NCBI GenBank assembly: GCA_014379595.1
Contig: JACMLM010000033.1
Span: 1 to 64,000, forward strand
Origin: Anaerolineales bacterium
GTDB lineage: Bacteria; Chloroflexota; Anaerolineae; Anaerolineales; Villigracilaceae
Direction: 5' to 3'
DNA length: 64,000 bases
Shown here: in pieces, positions 49,381 to 58,014 of the stretch
Position numbering within the stretch: position 1 is the stretch's first letter
How the letters are laid out: each line of letters begins with the position of its first letter
Translations under genes and position numbers: made by a program
Notes under the pieces: model-generated
Seen by the model: the letters and a program-made list of their open reading frames with translations, nothing else
The model's database searches: none
Told to the model about the DNA's origin: nothing

Positions 49381-50505
49381 ATGCAAACGGAAAAGCCAAA
49401 TTCGCTGACAAGTCAAATACTGCAATCCATATCCAATGCAAGCCTAATTCCATTTCTTGCCATACTAACTGCTGTAATCCTGGGTGGCATCATTATCAAG
49501 ATTGTGGGCGGCGATCCATTTTTAGCTTACAAAGGTTTGATTCAAGGATCATTAGGTTCTGCAAAAGCATTAAGTGAAACAGCAATTTGGGCAACACCTT
49601 ATATCTTTGCCGGGTTGGCAGTGGCATTGGCATTCAAAGGTGGTTTGTTTAATATCGGCGCAGAAGGTCAATTGGCTGTCGGCGCTGTTTTTTCAGCTTT
49701 GATTGGTTATGGTTTACCTGAATGGCTTGGTTATGATCTACCGGCCATAATTCATCTACCACTCGCTATTGGTGTTGGAATGTTAATGGGTGGAATTTGG
49801 GCAGGTATCGTTGGCGCACTCAAAGCATATACAGGCGGACATGAAGTAATCAATACCATTATGATGAATTACATTGCTTTAAATACAACATCATTCCTGT
49901 TGAACGGTGTGATGAAAGACCCTAGCCCAAACAATGTTATTGCACGTACGCCTTTGATCGCGGAGAGTGCCCGCATCTCTCCGCTCTTTGAAGGGCTTCG
50001 CGTTCATTGGGGATTTGTCCTCGCTCTGCTCGTGGCATTCTTAATCTGGTGGCTGCTCAACAAAACCACACTTGGCTTTGAGATTCGTACAGTGGGATTA
50101 AATCCAGATGCAGCACAATATGCAGGTATTAACGTCAAGAGGACAATCATCGTCACCATGCTGCTCTCGGGCATGTTGGCAGGTTTGGCAGGTTCCATCG
50201 AAGTAACAGGTTTGAATTATCGCCATGAGCTTGGTTTCTCCATTGGTTATGGTTATGATGCAATTGCCATCGCATTACTTGGAAAATCTCATCCCCTTGG
50301 GATCGTTTTATCGTCATTTCTTTTTGCGGCCATGCGTAATGGCGCAACGCGCATGCAATTTCTCACGCAATTGCCCGTTGACCTGATCTCCATGCTTCAA
50401 GCTTTGATCTTGCTCTTTGTGGCAGCTGATGCTATCGTTAGATATATTTATCGCATCAAATCCAAAGGCGAACGCGTTGTGCTCACTCGCGGTTGGGGAG
50501 GCTAG
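49381..50505 (+). CDS. BMP-type nucleoside ABC transporter permease 1
   Basis: A 374-residue membrane protein of the BPD_transp_2 family (NupP/YufP-like). About ten helices are visible. Marks are the N-terminal EKPNSLTSQILQS before the first helix, GLFNIGAEGQLAVGAVFSA, GGHEVINTIMMNYIAL, and the ATPase-contact region IRTVGLNPDAAQYAGINVKR. GGAGTGAAGG is just upstream of the ATG. It is followed after 9 bases by the second permease. Together with the receptor at 48035 and the ATPase at 51642 it forms an importer for nucleosides or similar purine compounds. Confidence 0.95.
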   Translation: MQTEKPNSLTSQILQSISNASLIPFLAILTAVILGGIIIKIVGGDPFLAYKGLIQGSLGSAKALSETAIWATPYIFAGLAVALAFKGGLFNIGAEGQLAVGAVFSALIGYGLPEWLGYDLPAIIHLPLAIGVGMLMGGIWAGIVGALKAYTGGHEVINTIMMNYIALNTTSFLLNGVMKDPSPNNVIARTPLIAESARISPLFEGLRVHWGFVLALLVAFLIWWLLNKTTLGFEIRTVGLNPDAAQYAGINVKRTIIVTMLLSGMLAGLAGSIEVTGLNYRHELGFSIGYGYDAIAIALLGKSHPLGIVLSSFLFAAMRNGATRMQFLTQLPVDLISMLQALILLFVAADAIVRYIYRIKSKGERVVLTRGWGG

Positions 50506-50514
50506 GAGACAAAT

Positions 50515-51630
50515 ATGGACTGGAGACGTTTTGGTTTCATTGCTCTAATTATTATTGTTCTCTTCAGCGTGGTTGTTTTTATTGGACAGGTAAAACAACC
50601 ACCGCTATTGATCATAACCAGCATGTTAGCAACCACAATTGCAGTTGCCACACCGTTAACTCTGGGTGCGCTTTCAGGTGTATTTTGTGAACGAGCAGGC
50701 GTGGTTAACATCGGTATTGAAGGCATGATGCTTACCTCTGCATTCTTTGGATGGCTAGGTGCTATTTACTCATATCATATTTTTGGTTTTGGAAATTGGA
50801 CCAGCATTATCCTTGGTGTAGTCTTTGCCGTCATCACAGGTGCATTAATGGCTTTGCTTCATGCCGCACTCTCAGTAACTTTCAAAGTAGATCAGATCAT
50901 TGGCGGGACGGTCATTAACATTCTTGCAGTAGGGCTGACAGGCTTTCTCAATCGTCAATTGTTTTTTGGGCAGGGCAGTGTCTTTGGCGGCAATGTACCT
51001 GGTTCTCCCGGGGTTTTGCAGACACTCCATATTATTCCACTAACAGAATTGTTTGCTCCAATCTGTGGAGCATCTGAGATTTGCTTGCGAAATATTCAAG
51101 CGATCAACCGTGTATTCGATCAAAAACCGATTGCACTCGCCGCTATTTTATTGGTGTTTATATCTCACTATATTTTGTTTAACACACGTTGGGGACTACG
51201 CACACGCGCAGTGGGCGAACATCCCAAAGCAGCAGATACGGTTGGTATTAACGTCACCAAGATGCGCTACGCCAATGTCATTATTGGCGGAATGTTTGCC
51301 GGGCTTGCAGGTGCATACTTCACTATTGAATCGGTTCCATCCTTTGAACCTTTACTTACAAACGGACGAGGTTTCATCTCATTGGCTGCCATGATCTTCG
51401 GGAACTGGACTCCAATCGGCGCGTGGGCTGCGGCGCTTGTTTTTGGCTCATCACAAGCCATGTTGATCAACATGCAGATATTCCGTGATGTGATTCCTCC
51501 GCAATTGGCATTTCTCCAGGAATCCTATATTGTAGGTCTTACACCCTATATTCTCACCATGTTTATCCTTACGGGTATCATCGGTAGAACCACACCACCT
51601 GCCGCCGATGGCGTTCCGTACGAGAAATAA
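50515..51630 (+). CDS. BMP-type nucleoside ABC transporter permease 2
   Basis: A 371-residue permease of the NupQ/YufQ type, with about nine helices. Marks are ATPLTLGALSGVFCERAGVVNIGIEGMML, DQIIGGTVINILAVGLTGF and RAVGEHPKAADTVGINVTKMR, which contacts the ATPase. AGGAG precedes the ATG by 6 nt. It pairs with the upstream permease to make the membrane channel. The ATPase gene follows after 11 bases. Confidence 0.95.
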   Translation: MDWRRFGFIALIIIVLFSVVVFIGQVKQPPLLIITSMLATTIAVATPLTLGALSGVFCERAGVVNIGIEGMMLTSAFFGWLGAIYSYHIFGFGNWTSIILGVVFAVITGALMALLHAALSVTFKVDQIIGGTVINILAVGLTGFLNRQLFFGQGSVFGGNVPGSPGVLQTLHIIPLTELFAPICGASEICLRNIQAINRVFDQKPIALAAILLVFISHYILFNTRWGLRTRAVGEHPKAADTVGINVTKMRYANVIIGGMFAGLAGAYFTIESVPSFEPLLTNGRGFISLAAMIFGNWTPIGAWAAALVFGSSQAMLINMQIFRDVIPPQLAFLQESYIVGLTPYILTMFILTGIIGRTTPPAADGVPYEK

Positions 51631-51641
51631 AGAGGCCGTCT

Positions 51642-53171
51642 ATGTCAGAAAACAATATCGTCCTTGAAGCCAAAGGCATCACTAAACAATTTCCCGGTGT
51701 GCTTGCCAGCGACAACGTTAATTTCGATTTACGCAAAGGTGAGATCCATGCCTTGCTTGGAGAGAATGGTGCAGGCAAAAGCACCTTGATGAATCTTATC
51801 TACGGTTTGCATCGTCCCGATAAAGGCGAGATCATTGTCAATGGAAAAACTGCAGCGATCCATTCCCCAAATGACTCCATCGCTCTTGGCATCGGCATGG
51901 TGCATCAACATTTCATGCTTATCCCCGTTTTTACAGTTGCCGAAAATGTGATGCTTGGCGATGAAACAGTCAAACGCGGCTCGCTGGACCGTAATGCTGT
52001 TGCCGCAAAAATAAATGAGATCTCCAAACAATATGGTCTCGATGTAGATCCGAATGCAATGGTTGGTCCCCTGCCTGTTGGCATCCAACAACGCGTGGAG
52101 ATCGTCAAGACCCTTTATCGCAATGCAGAGATCGTCATTCTTGACGAACCAACCGCAGTGCTCACTCCTCAAGAAGCTGAAGACCTCTTCCGCATCATGC
52201 ATGACCTGACCGCGCGGGGTGTTTCGATCATCTTTATCACACATAAACTGAAAGAAGTTCTTGCCGTTGCAGACCGCATTACAGTCATGAGAGCGGGGCG
52301 AGTTATTAATACGGTCCTTCCATCGGAAACAGATTCTGCACAATTAGCCAATATGATGGTTGGGCGTCAGGTTATCCTTACCGTGAACAAGAAAGATCAT
52401 GTAGCGGAAGGCGAAGTTCTAAAGGTAGAGGGGCTTTCTGTTCGTGACCAGCGTGATCTGGAAACAGTTCACAATGTTTCCTTCTCTGTATTGGGTGGTG
52501 AGGTGCTTGGCATTGCAGGTGTACAAGGCAATGGTCAAACTGAACTTTCCGAGGCACTCACAGGCCTGCGTCGTCCCACCGGTGGCAAAGTAACAATTGA
52601 TGGACGTGATCTAACGGGTAAACCACCGCGCATCATTACTCAAGCCGGCCTTGCTCACATCCCAGAAGATCGTCAACGTCATGGTCTCGTGCTATCCTAC
52701 AGTGTTGCAGATAATATGGCGCTTTGCGACTATTATCATTCGCCATTTAGTCAGCGCGGTGTAATTCAGCCAAAAGCGCTGGATGAAAACTCACGTAAAC
52801 TTATCAAAGCATTTGATGTACGCACCCCATCTCCATTTGTAAACGCAGGCAAGCTCTCTGGCGGCAACCAGCAAAAAGTGATCGTCGCGCGCGAACTCAG
52901 CCGTAATGTAAAACTCGTCATTGCCAATCAACCTACCCGTGGACTGGATGTCGGCTCCATTGAATATATCCATGGTGAGATCATAAAAATGCGTGATCGC
53001 GGCGTTGCCGTCTTACTTATTTCCGCCGAACTGGATGAGATCATGGCGTTATCAGATCGCATTGCTGTTATGTATCAAGGTCAGATCGTCGCAGTTGTAG
53101 AAACAAAAAAAACCACACGCGAACAACTGGGATTATGGATGGCTGGCGCGCACGTGGAAACCACCCAATAG
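51642..53171 (+). CDS. BMP-type nucleoside ABC transporter ATPase (two ABC domains)
   Basis: A 509-residue ATPase of the MglA/NupO type with two fused nucleotide-binding domains. The first has Walker A GENGAGKST and Walker B VILDEPTAVLTP. The second has the degenerate Walker A GVQGNGQTE, the signature SGGNQQKVIVARE and a Walker B region with LVIANQPTRGLD, where Asn-Gln replaces the usual Asp-Glu. The degenerate second site is normal for this family. AGAGG precedes the ATG. It ends the importer operon; a terminator follows. Confidence 0.95.
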   Translation: MSENNIVLEAKGITKQFPGVLASDNVNFDLRKGEIHALLGENGAGKSTLMNLIYGLHRPDKGEIIVNGKTAAIHSPNDSIALGIGMVHQHFMLIPVFTVAENVMLGDETVKRGSLDRNAVAAKINEISKQYGLDVDPNAMVGPLPVGIQQRVEIVKTLYRNAEIVILDEPTAVLTPQEAEDLFRIMHDLTARGVSIIFITHKLKEVLAVADRITVMRAGRVINTVLPSETDSAQLANMMVGRQVILTVNKKDHVAEGEVLKVEGLSVRDQRDLETVHNVSFSVLGGEVLGIAGVQGNGQTELSEALTGLRRPTGGKVTIDGRDLTGKPPRIITQAGLAHIPEDRQRHGLVLSYSVADNMALCDYYHSPFSQRGVIQPKALDENSRKLIKAFDVRTPSPFVNAGKLSGGNQQKVIVARELSRNVKLVIANQPTRGLDVGSIEYIHGEIIKMRDRGVAVLLISAELDEIMALSDRIAVMYQGQIVAVVETKKTTREQLGLWMAGAHVETTQ

Positions 53172-53208
53172 ACTGATCGAATATTTCTTAAACTCGAACT
53201 GCTCCATT

Positions 53209-53241
53209 AAAACAGGAGTTGTCACAACTCCTGTTTTGATT
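53209..53241 (+). terminator. Rho-independent terminator of the importer operon
   Basis: AAAACAGGAGTTG pairs with CAACTCCTGTTTT around TCA, followed by GATTCTC. Confidence 0.82.
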
Positions 53242-53315
53242 CTCATAAGAAATGCAGGGGATATGAAGAAAGATAACCTGCGGTAAAATACTTTTATTCT
53301 GAAGGAGAATGTAAT

Positions 53316-54212
53316 ATGAAAAAACAAACACGCCTGTTTAACCTGCTAATTATTATCACCTTATTCATGGGTGCATGTAATCTGCCATCAGCTAATCAAG
53401 GCGAAGAACTTAGTCTCACCGCTGCGGCACAAACTGTGGAAGCTTTACTAAGTGCCACCCCCGCATCGGGTACTGCCACGCCTAGTGTCACACCCTTGCC
53501 AGCTTTAGCTACACTTACTCCTATTCCATTAACAAATACTCCTGCGGCCACAGCTACTTCAAACTGTAATGTTGCTCAATTTGTTACCGATGTGACCATT
53601 CCTGATGGCACAGTTATGACACCCGGACAGGCTTTTATTAAAAAATGGCGTATCAAAAATATTGGCTCATGTGCCTGGTCTGGTTATATAATGGCGTTTG
53701 ATAATGGCGATTCGATGAACGGGCCTGCATCAAAAGCCATCAGTGCTTTAAATCCCGGGCAGGAAGTCGACCTTGAAGTCAACTTGACCGCTCCCTCCAC
53801 TGCTGGCAATTATCGCGGTTATTGGCGTATCACCACAAATGGAGGCGTGCTCGTGCCTGTAGTTAACGGCTATCAAGGAAATTCTTTCTACGTCGATATA
53901 AAGGTGCAAAGCCCATCTGCTCCTGCCTTTGCAGTTAGTAGTGCACCAGTTACGAATGGAGGCACATGTGGAGCATTCACTGCCACAGCCAGTATTACTA
54001 CAAATGGTGCAGGTTCTGTCACCTATCACTGGGTCCGAAGCGATGGAGCCATAGACGGTGTTTCCCATCCCGCAGTTGTTTTTTCAGCGGCCGGCACACA
54101 GTCTGTTAATACCACATGGTCTGTATCTGCCCCGGGGACATATTGGATCGACATTTATATAGATACTCCCAACAACCAACAATTTGGGCGGGCTTCTTTT
54201 ACTTGCCCATAA
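53316..54212 (+). CDS. NBR1-Ig-domain lipoprotein 1 of 5
   Basis: A 298-residue surface lipoprotein. The lipobox is GAC (Cys21, FMGAC), a Thr/Pro linker runs to about residue 85, and an NBR1-type Ig-like domain follows at about 86-195: DVTIPDGTVMTPGQAFIKKWRIKN, GSCAWSGY, NGDSMNGPASKAI, PGQEVDLEVNLTAPSTAGNYRGYWRI. The last 90 residues form a second beta domain (TCGAFTATASITTNGAGSVTYHWVRS) like PKD/Ig folds. AAGGAG precedes the ATG. In eukaryotes this Ig domain occurs in the autophagy receptor NBR1; in bacteria its role is not known. It is followed by its own terminator and then four related genes. Confidence 0.9.
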   Translation: MKKQTRLFNLLIIITLFMGACNLPSANQGEELSLTAAAQTVEALLSATPASGTATPSVTPLPALATLTPIPLTNTPAATATSNCNVAQFVTDVTIPDGTVMTPGQAFIKKWRIKNIGSCAWSGYIMAFDNGDSMNGPASKAISALNPGQEVDLEVNLTAPSTAGNYRGYWRITTNGGVLVPVVNGYQGNSFYVDIKVQSPSAPAFAVSSAPVTNGGTCGAFTATASITTNGAGSVTYHWVRSDGAIDGVSHPAVVFSAAGTQSVNTTWSVSAPGTYWIDIYIDTPNNQQFGRASFTCP

Positions 54213-54235
54213 CAGATTAGTATCTATTAATACAG

Positions 54236-54265
54236 AACGCCCGGTCACTCCGGGCGTTTCTCTTT
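54236..54265 (+). terminator. Rho-independent terminator after NBR1-Ig lipoprotein 1
   Basis: AACGCCCGG pairs with CCGGGCGTT around TCACT, followed by TCTCTTT. Confidence 0.88.
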
Positions 54266-54301
54266 AACAGTATAATACTCTGTGTAAATGAAAGGAAAAA
54301 A

Positions 54302-55240
54302 ATGTATAAAACAACAAAATATATACTCTTAAACACCCTCTTAATCTTAACTTTTCTGGCTACAGCCTGCAGCGCGGGAAACGCACAGGACCCATTCATA
54401 TCCACCGCTGTTGCACAGACCGTTGCTGCACAAAACGCAGAACCAACGAGTACAGAAACACCCTCTGTACCTGCATCAACAATAATTACCCAGACACCTT
54501 TCGCTCTTTCTCCCACACTCACTCCGCTAGCTTCTCCAACTGTGCCTGCAAATGTTACTACATCAGAATGCGCCAAAGCCAGTCTTGAGAGCGAGACGAT
54601 TATTGACGGTACGATCTACAAGCCCGGCGAACAGTTCACAAAAGTTTGGCAAATTACCAACACAAGCAACTGCGTTTGGGATACAAACTATAAAATCGTA
54701 TTTTGGTCTGGTGACATATTGGGCGGAGCTTACTATTACAACCTACCTCAGGCTACTGGCCCTGGCCAAACGATTCCCATTGCTCTTGTATTAACTACAC
54801 CTGCGATAGATGGAACCTACAAATCTGAGTGGAAACTCCAAACTCCGGAAGGCATTGAATTCGGCGTGGGAAGTTATAATGCGGCTTTCTTTACGGTGAT
54901 CGCTGTTTCTTCTGAAGAAAATCCAGAATATGGAATCGCTTCAATAACCACTAGCATAACTCGTGAACCAAAAACAGGCTGCCCCGCAAATAGCCTGTTT
55001 ACCGTGAATGCTACTGTCTCAACAAGCGGCCCAGTAGACTTTACTTACTATTGGGATCAAAGTGATGGCAATGACTCAAGTCCCAAAACATTTACCATGG
55101 AAGCAGCAGGTACAAAAACATTTACGCGCGAATGGAAATTTGGGCGCGCCAACACCCAAGGTCCCAAATGGATCTCTTTTAAGATCACAAATCCTGATTA
55201 TCCAGAACAGGTGGTAAATTTTACTTTTGAGTGTCCATAA
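54302..55240 (+). CDS. NBR1-Ig-domain lipoprotein 2 of 5
   Basis: A 312-residue lipoprotein of the same plan as gene 1. The lipobox TAC is near residue 24, the Thr/Pro linker ends near residue 95, and the NBR1-type domain lies at about 96-205 (ETIIDGTIYKPGEQFTKVWQITN, NCVWDTNY, PGQTIPIALVLTTPAIDGTYKSEWKL). The C-terminal domain has the TGCPANSLFTVNATVSTSGPVDFTYYWDQSDG pattern, the same fold as in gene 1. GAAAGGA lies before the ATG. A terminator follows at 55253. Sequence identity with gene 1 is modest, so the duplication is old. Confidence 0.9.
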   Translation: MYKTTKYILLNTLLILTFLATACSAGNAQDPFISTAVAQTVAAQNAEPTSTETPSVPASTIITQTPFALSPTLTPLASPTVPANVTTSECAKASLESETIIDGTIYKPGEQFTKVWQITNTSNCVWDTNYKIVFWSGDILGGAYYYNLPQATGPGQTIPIALVLTTPAIDGTYKSEWKLQTPEGIEFGVGSYNAAFFTVIAVSSEENPEYGIASITTSITREPKTGCPANSLFTVNATVSTSGPVDFTYYWDQSDGNDSSPKTFTMEAAGTKTFTREWKFGRANTQGPKWISFKITNPDYPEQVVNFTFECP

Positions 55241-55252
55241 GATAATCAACAC

Positions 55253-55280
55253 AAGAAGTCAGCTTGCTGGCTTCTTCTAT
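55253..55280 (+). terminator. Rho-independent terminator after NBR1-Ig lipoprotein 2
   Basis: AAGAAGTCAGC pairs with GCTGGCTTCTT around two bases with one G-T pair, followed by CTAT. Confidence 0.65.
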
Positions 55281-55343
55281 ATTCAGGAACAATTCATCTG
55301 GTCTCTTCGTCTTTAATCATTGAGATAAGCAAACGGAGGATCC

Positions 55344-56594
55344 ATGTTCACTAAAAAATCACCTTTAATTTTATTCCTTACTACAATAATGATTGCCCAA
55401 CTTGCCTGTAATATTCAAGCTGACGCGGCAACGCCAGATACATTTGCCACCTTAAATGGACTCTATACCGCCTCTGCGCAAACGCTCGAAGCTGCCGGCA
55501 CACAATCAGGTTTTACAGCCACTCCTGGCCTTCCCCTGCCAACTACTACATTGAGCGGCTCTATTCCAGTGACGAATACGCCTATTCTGCAGGCGCCTGT
55601 TCCAGTTTCCAAATGTGATGCGGCTCAATTTCTGGCTGACGTAACATACCCAGATGGCAGTGTTGTCGGACGGAACAATACATTCGTCAAAATTTGGCGT
55701 ATTAAAAATGTAGGGACATGCACGTGGACTCCATCCTACTCATTTGTATTCACCAGCGGCGACTCCATGAGCGGACCTTCTGCTATTGCACTTGCTGGAA
55801 ACGTGAGCCCGGGACAGTATATTGAAATTCCAGTAACATTTATAGCCCCAAATAGAGATGGAAACTATCGCGGCTATTGGAAAATACGCAACAGTGGCGG
55901 CTCATTATTTGGTATCGGCACGCAAGCGGACACTGCTGTTTGGGTTGATATAAAAGTTACAGGCCCAGGTTATGTTGCTTATGATTTTGTTACAAATTAT
56001 TGCAATGCCGATTGGGAAAATAATAATGCCACGCTCCCCTGCCCGGGCACAGACGGCGACTCAAAAGGATTTGTTCTAAAGTTAAATGCACCTGTGATGG
56101 AAAATGGAACAACAGAGGATGAACCGGGTTTACTTACTTCACCACAGGATAAGACAAACGGCATCATCACTGGGCAGTACCCATCTTTCACAGTTCAGGC
56201 AGGAGATCGTTTCCGCGCTCTGGTGAATTGCCAGTATAACTCGAAAAACTGCGATGTGATCTTCAGAGTGGATTACAGGAACAATGGACAGACGAAAACT
56301 TTGGCAAGCTGGCACGAAGCATATGAAGGCAAGTATTACCCGGTTGATCTCGACTTAAGCGGCCTTGCTGGCAGCACTGTGAAATTTATTCTTGTAGTAA
56401 ATGCCAATGGCTCAAATAATAACGATAACGCCATCTGGCTTAATCCTCATATCATTCGTCAGGGTGTCCCACCTCCTACATCCATACCATCATCTACACA
56501 TACAATTACATCTACGGCTACATCGACTTTTACATTCACCCCCACGTTTACTCCAACGCCAACGGATACACCAACTGAGACACCCACGCCATAG
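55344..56594 (+). CDS. NBR1-Ig-domain lipoprotein 3 of 5 with extra C-terminal domain
   Basis: A 416-residue lipoprotein, the longest of the set. After the lipobox (LAC) and linker, the NBR1-type domain is at about 90-205 (DVTYPDGSVVGRNNTFVKIWRIKN, TCTWTPSY, PGQYIEIPVTFIAPNRDGNYRGYWKI). A different domain follows at about 210-375 (FVTNYCNADWENNNATLPCPG, YPSFTVQAGDRFRALVNCQYNSKNCDVIFRVDY), with four Cys that may form two disulfides; it resembles carbohydrate-binding beta sandwiches. The last 35 residues are a Thr/Pro tail, perhaps a wall-spanning or glycosylated stretch, which is odd at a C-terminus. GGAGG precedes the ATG. Confidence 0.88.
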   Translation: MFTKKSPLILFLTTIMIAQLACNIQADAATPDTFATLNGLYTASAQTLEAAGTQSGFTATPGLPLPTTTLSGSIPVTNTPILQAPVPVSKCDAAQFLADVTYPDGSVVGRNNTFVKIWRIKNVGTCTWTPSYSFVFTSGDSMSGPSAIALAGNVSPGQYIEIPVTFIAPNRDGNYRGYWKIRNSGGSLFGIGTQADTAVWVDIKVTGPGYVAYDFVTNYCNADWENNNATLPCPGTDGDSKGFVLKLNAPVMENGTTEDEPGLLTSPQDKTNGIITGQYPSFTVQAGDRFRALVNCQYNSKNCDVIFRVDYRNNGQTKTLASWHEAYEGKYYPVDLDLSGLAGSTVKFILVVNANGSNNNDNAIWLNPHIIRQGVPPPTSIPSSTHTITSTATSTFTFTPTFTPTPTDTPTETPTP

Positions 56595-56635
56595 GTGCGT
56601 TATAATAAAGTTAACCATTTTCGGAGGTTATTAAC

Positions 56636-57358
56636 ATGAAATTTCGCAAGTCACTTTGGCTGGTAATTATGGCAATGCTAGCCGTCACCTTGAATGCGTG
56701 CAATCTTGGCGCCACCCCAGCTCCCACACAGGATCCAGGTATAGTTCAAACAGAAGCAGTCAGTATTGTATTAACCCAGGCCGCTCTACAACAGACTCAG
56801 ACCGCGTTGGCAATTCCCCCAACTCCATTGCCAACAAATACGCCTCTTCCAACAGCCACATTGGGAGATATTCCTACATTTTCCGCTCTTGCCGGTACAA
56901 ATACACCCTTTGCATTTAACACACAACAGCCCGGCTTAACTCCATTATCATCGCCTATTGCAACAGTAGGTGGGGTCGTTGCGACATTTACGACAAAGAA
57001 TGGATGCAATGATGGCGCTTATGTAGGAGAAACTAAACCTTTTGATCAGGACAAACTCGTCGCGAAAAAAAATTATTCCAAAGGCTGGACCATTCTTAAC
57101 ACCGGCACCTGCACCTGGGATGAAGGCTATTCTTTCACTTATATGGCTGATCTTTCAGACCCCGAAATTAAAGGGTATAGTATCGTTCTAAAGAAAAACG
57201 CTCCCGGTGACTACACCAAGCCAGGCCACAGTCAAACGTTTATCGTTAAACTGGTTACGCCTGATAAAGCTGGAGAGTATAAAGGTTATTGGAAAATGAA
57301 AGATGACGCAGGTAACTTCTTTGGTCCGCTTGTTTCCATTTGGATTATCGTCCTATAG
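56636..57358 (+). CDS. NBR1-Ig-domain lipoprotein 4 of 5
   Basis: A 240-residue lipoprotein with a single domain. The signal ends near AC (LNAC, residue 22), a Thr/Pro linker runs to about residue 120, and the NBR1-type domain closes the protein (ETKPFDQDKLVAKKNYSKGWTILN, GTCTWDEGYSFTYM, KPGHSQTFIVKLVTPDKAGEYKGYWKM). There is no second domain, unlike genes 1 to 3. CGGAGG precedes the ATG. Gene 5 follows after 37 bases with no terminator between them, so 4 and 5 may be co-transcribed. Confidence 0.9.
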   Translation: MKFRKSLWLVIMAMLAVTLNACNLGATPAPTQDPGIVQTEAVSIVLTQAALQQTQTALAIPPTPLPTNTPLPTATLGDIPTFSALAGTNTPFAFNTQQPGLTPLSSPIATVGGVVATFTTKNGCNDGAYVGETKPFDQDKLVAKKNYSKGWTILNTGTCTWDEGYSFTYMADLSDPEIKGYSIVLKKNAPGDYTKPGHSQTFIVKLVTPDKAGEYKGYWKMKDDAGNFFGPLVSIWIIVL

Positions 57359-57395
57359 AATAAGCTAAAGCAGTAATCCGAATAAGGAGGTAGTT

Positions 57396-58010
57396 ATGAA
57401 AACAAAATTGCCAATCATGGCTTTAACCAGCATCCTGATTCTCGCTGCGTGTGCACCCGCCACACCGATTGAACCAACTCCTGATGTTCTTGCAATTCGT
57501 ACCTCGGCAGCATATACAGTTGTGGCAGAGTTTACGCTCACAGCATCTGCCTTTACACCTACAGCTCTGCCTCCAACAGAGACACCCATCCCAGAGTTGC
57601 CAACAGAAACAGCAACACTTGCCTTTGCAACTGACCCCACTCAAATTGCTCTCGGCACTCCTGGTGCTCCATGTAACGACCTATCTATTGATAACAACAC
57701 TGTGGATGTAACTATACTAGATGGAACACAAATGACCCCAGGACAGGAATTCGTAAAAACATGGAAGATCAAAAATACAGGTATCTGTACTTGGGGTGAG
57801 GGATATGGATTACTTTATTTATATGGAGAAAGAATGAATGGTCAGCCTATTCCACTCAGTGTGGTTGTAGAAGTGGGCCAGGAAGTTGAAGTCTCTGTAA
57901 CTCTAAAGGCTCCTGATCAGGTCGGCAGCTATATCAGTGCCTGGCAAATGGCAACTGCTAGCGGTGTTCCATTTGGAGTAGAGCTTAATTGCAAGATCAT
58001 TGTGCAATAA
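57396..58010 (+). CDS. NBR1-Ig-domain lipoprotein 5 of 5
   Basis: A 204-residue lipoprotein, the smallest of the set. The lipobox is AAC near residue 19, the linker runs to about residue 90, and the NBR1-type domain ends the protein (DVTILDGTQMTPGQEFVKTWKIKN, GICTWGEGYGLLYL, VGQEVEVSVTLKAPDQVGSYISAWQM). The domain is closest to that of gene 1. AAGGAGG precedes the ATG. The queG gene starts only 4 bases after the stop, so a common transcript is possible although the functions differ. Confidence 0.9.
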   Translation: MKTKLPIMALTSILILAACAPATPIEPTPDVLAIRTSAAYTVVAEFTLTASAFTPTALPPTETPIPELPTETATLAFATDPTQIALGTPGAPCNDLSIDNNTVDVTILDGTQMTPGQEFVKTWKIKNTGICTWGEGYGLLYLYGERMNGQPIPLSVVVEVGQEVEVSVTLKAPDQVGSYISAWQMATASGVPFGVELNCKIIVQ

Positions 58011-58014
58011 AGTT

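Noticed and set aside
51729-52343. 204-codon minus-strand frame opposite the ABC ATPase gene
   Set aside because: Antisense shadow of a strongly conserved ATPase domain; no ribosome site or promoter.
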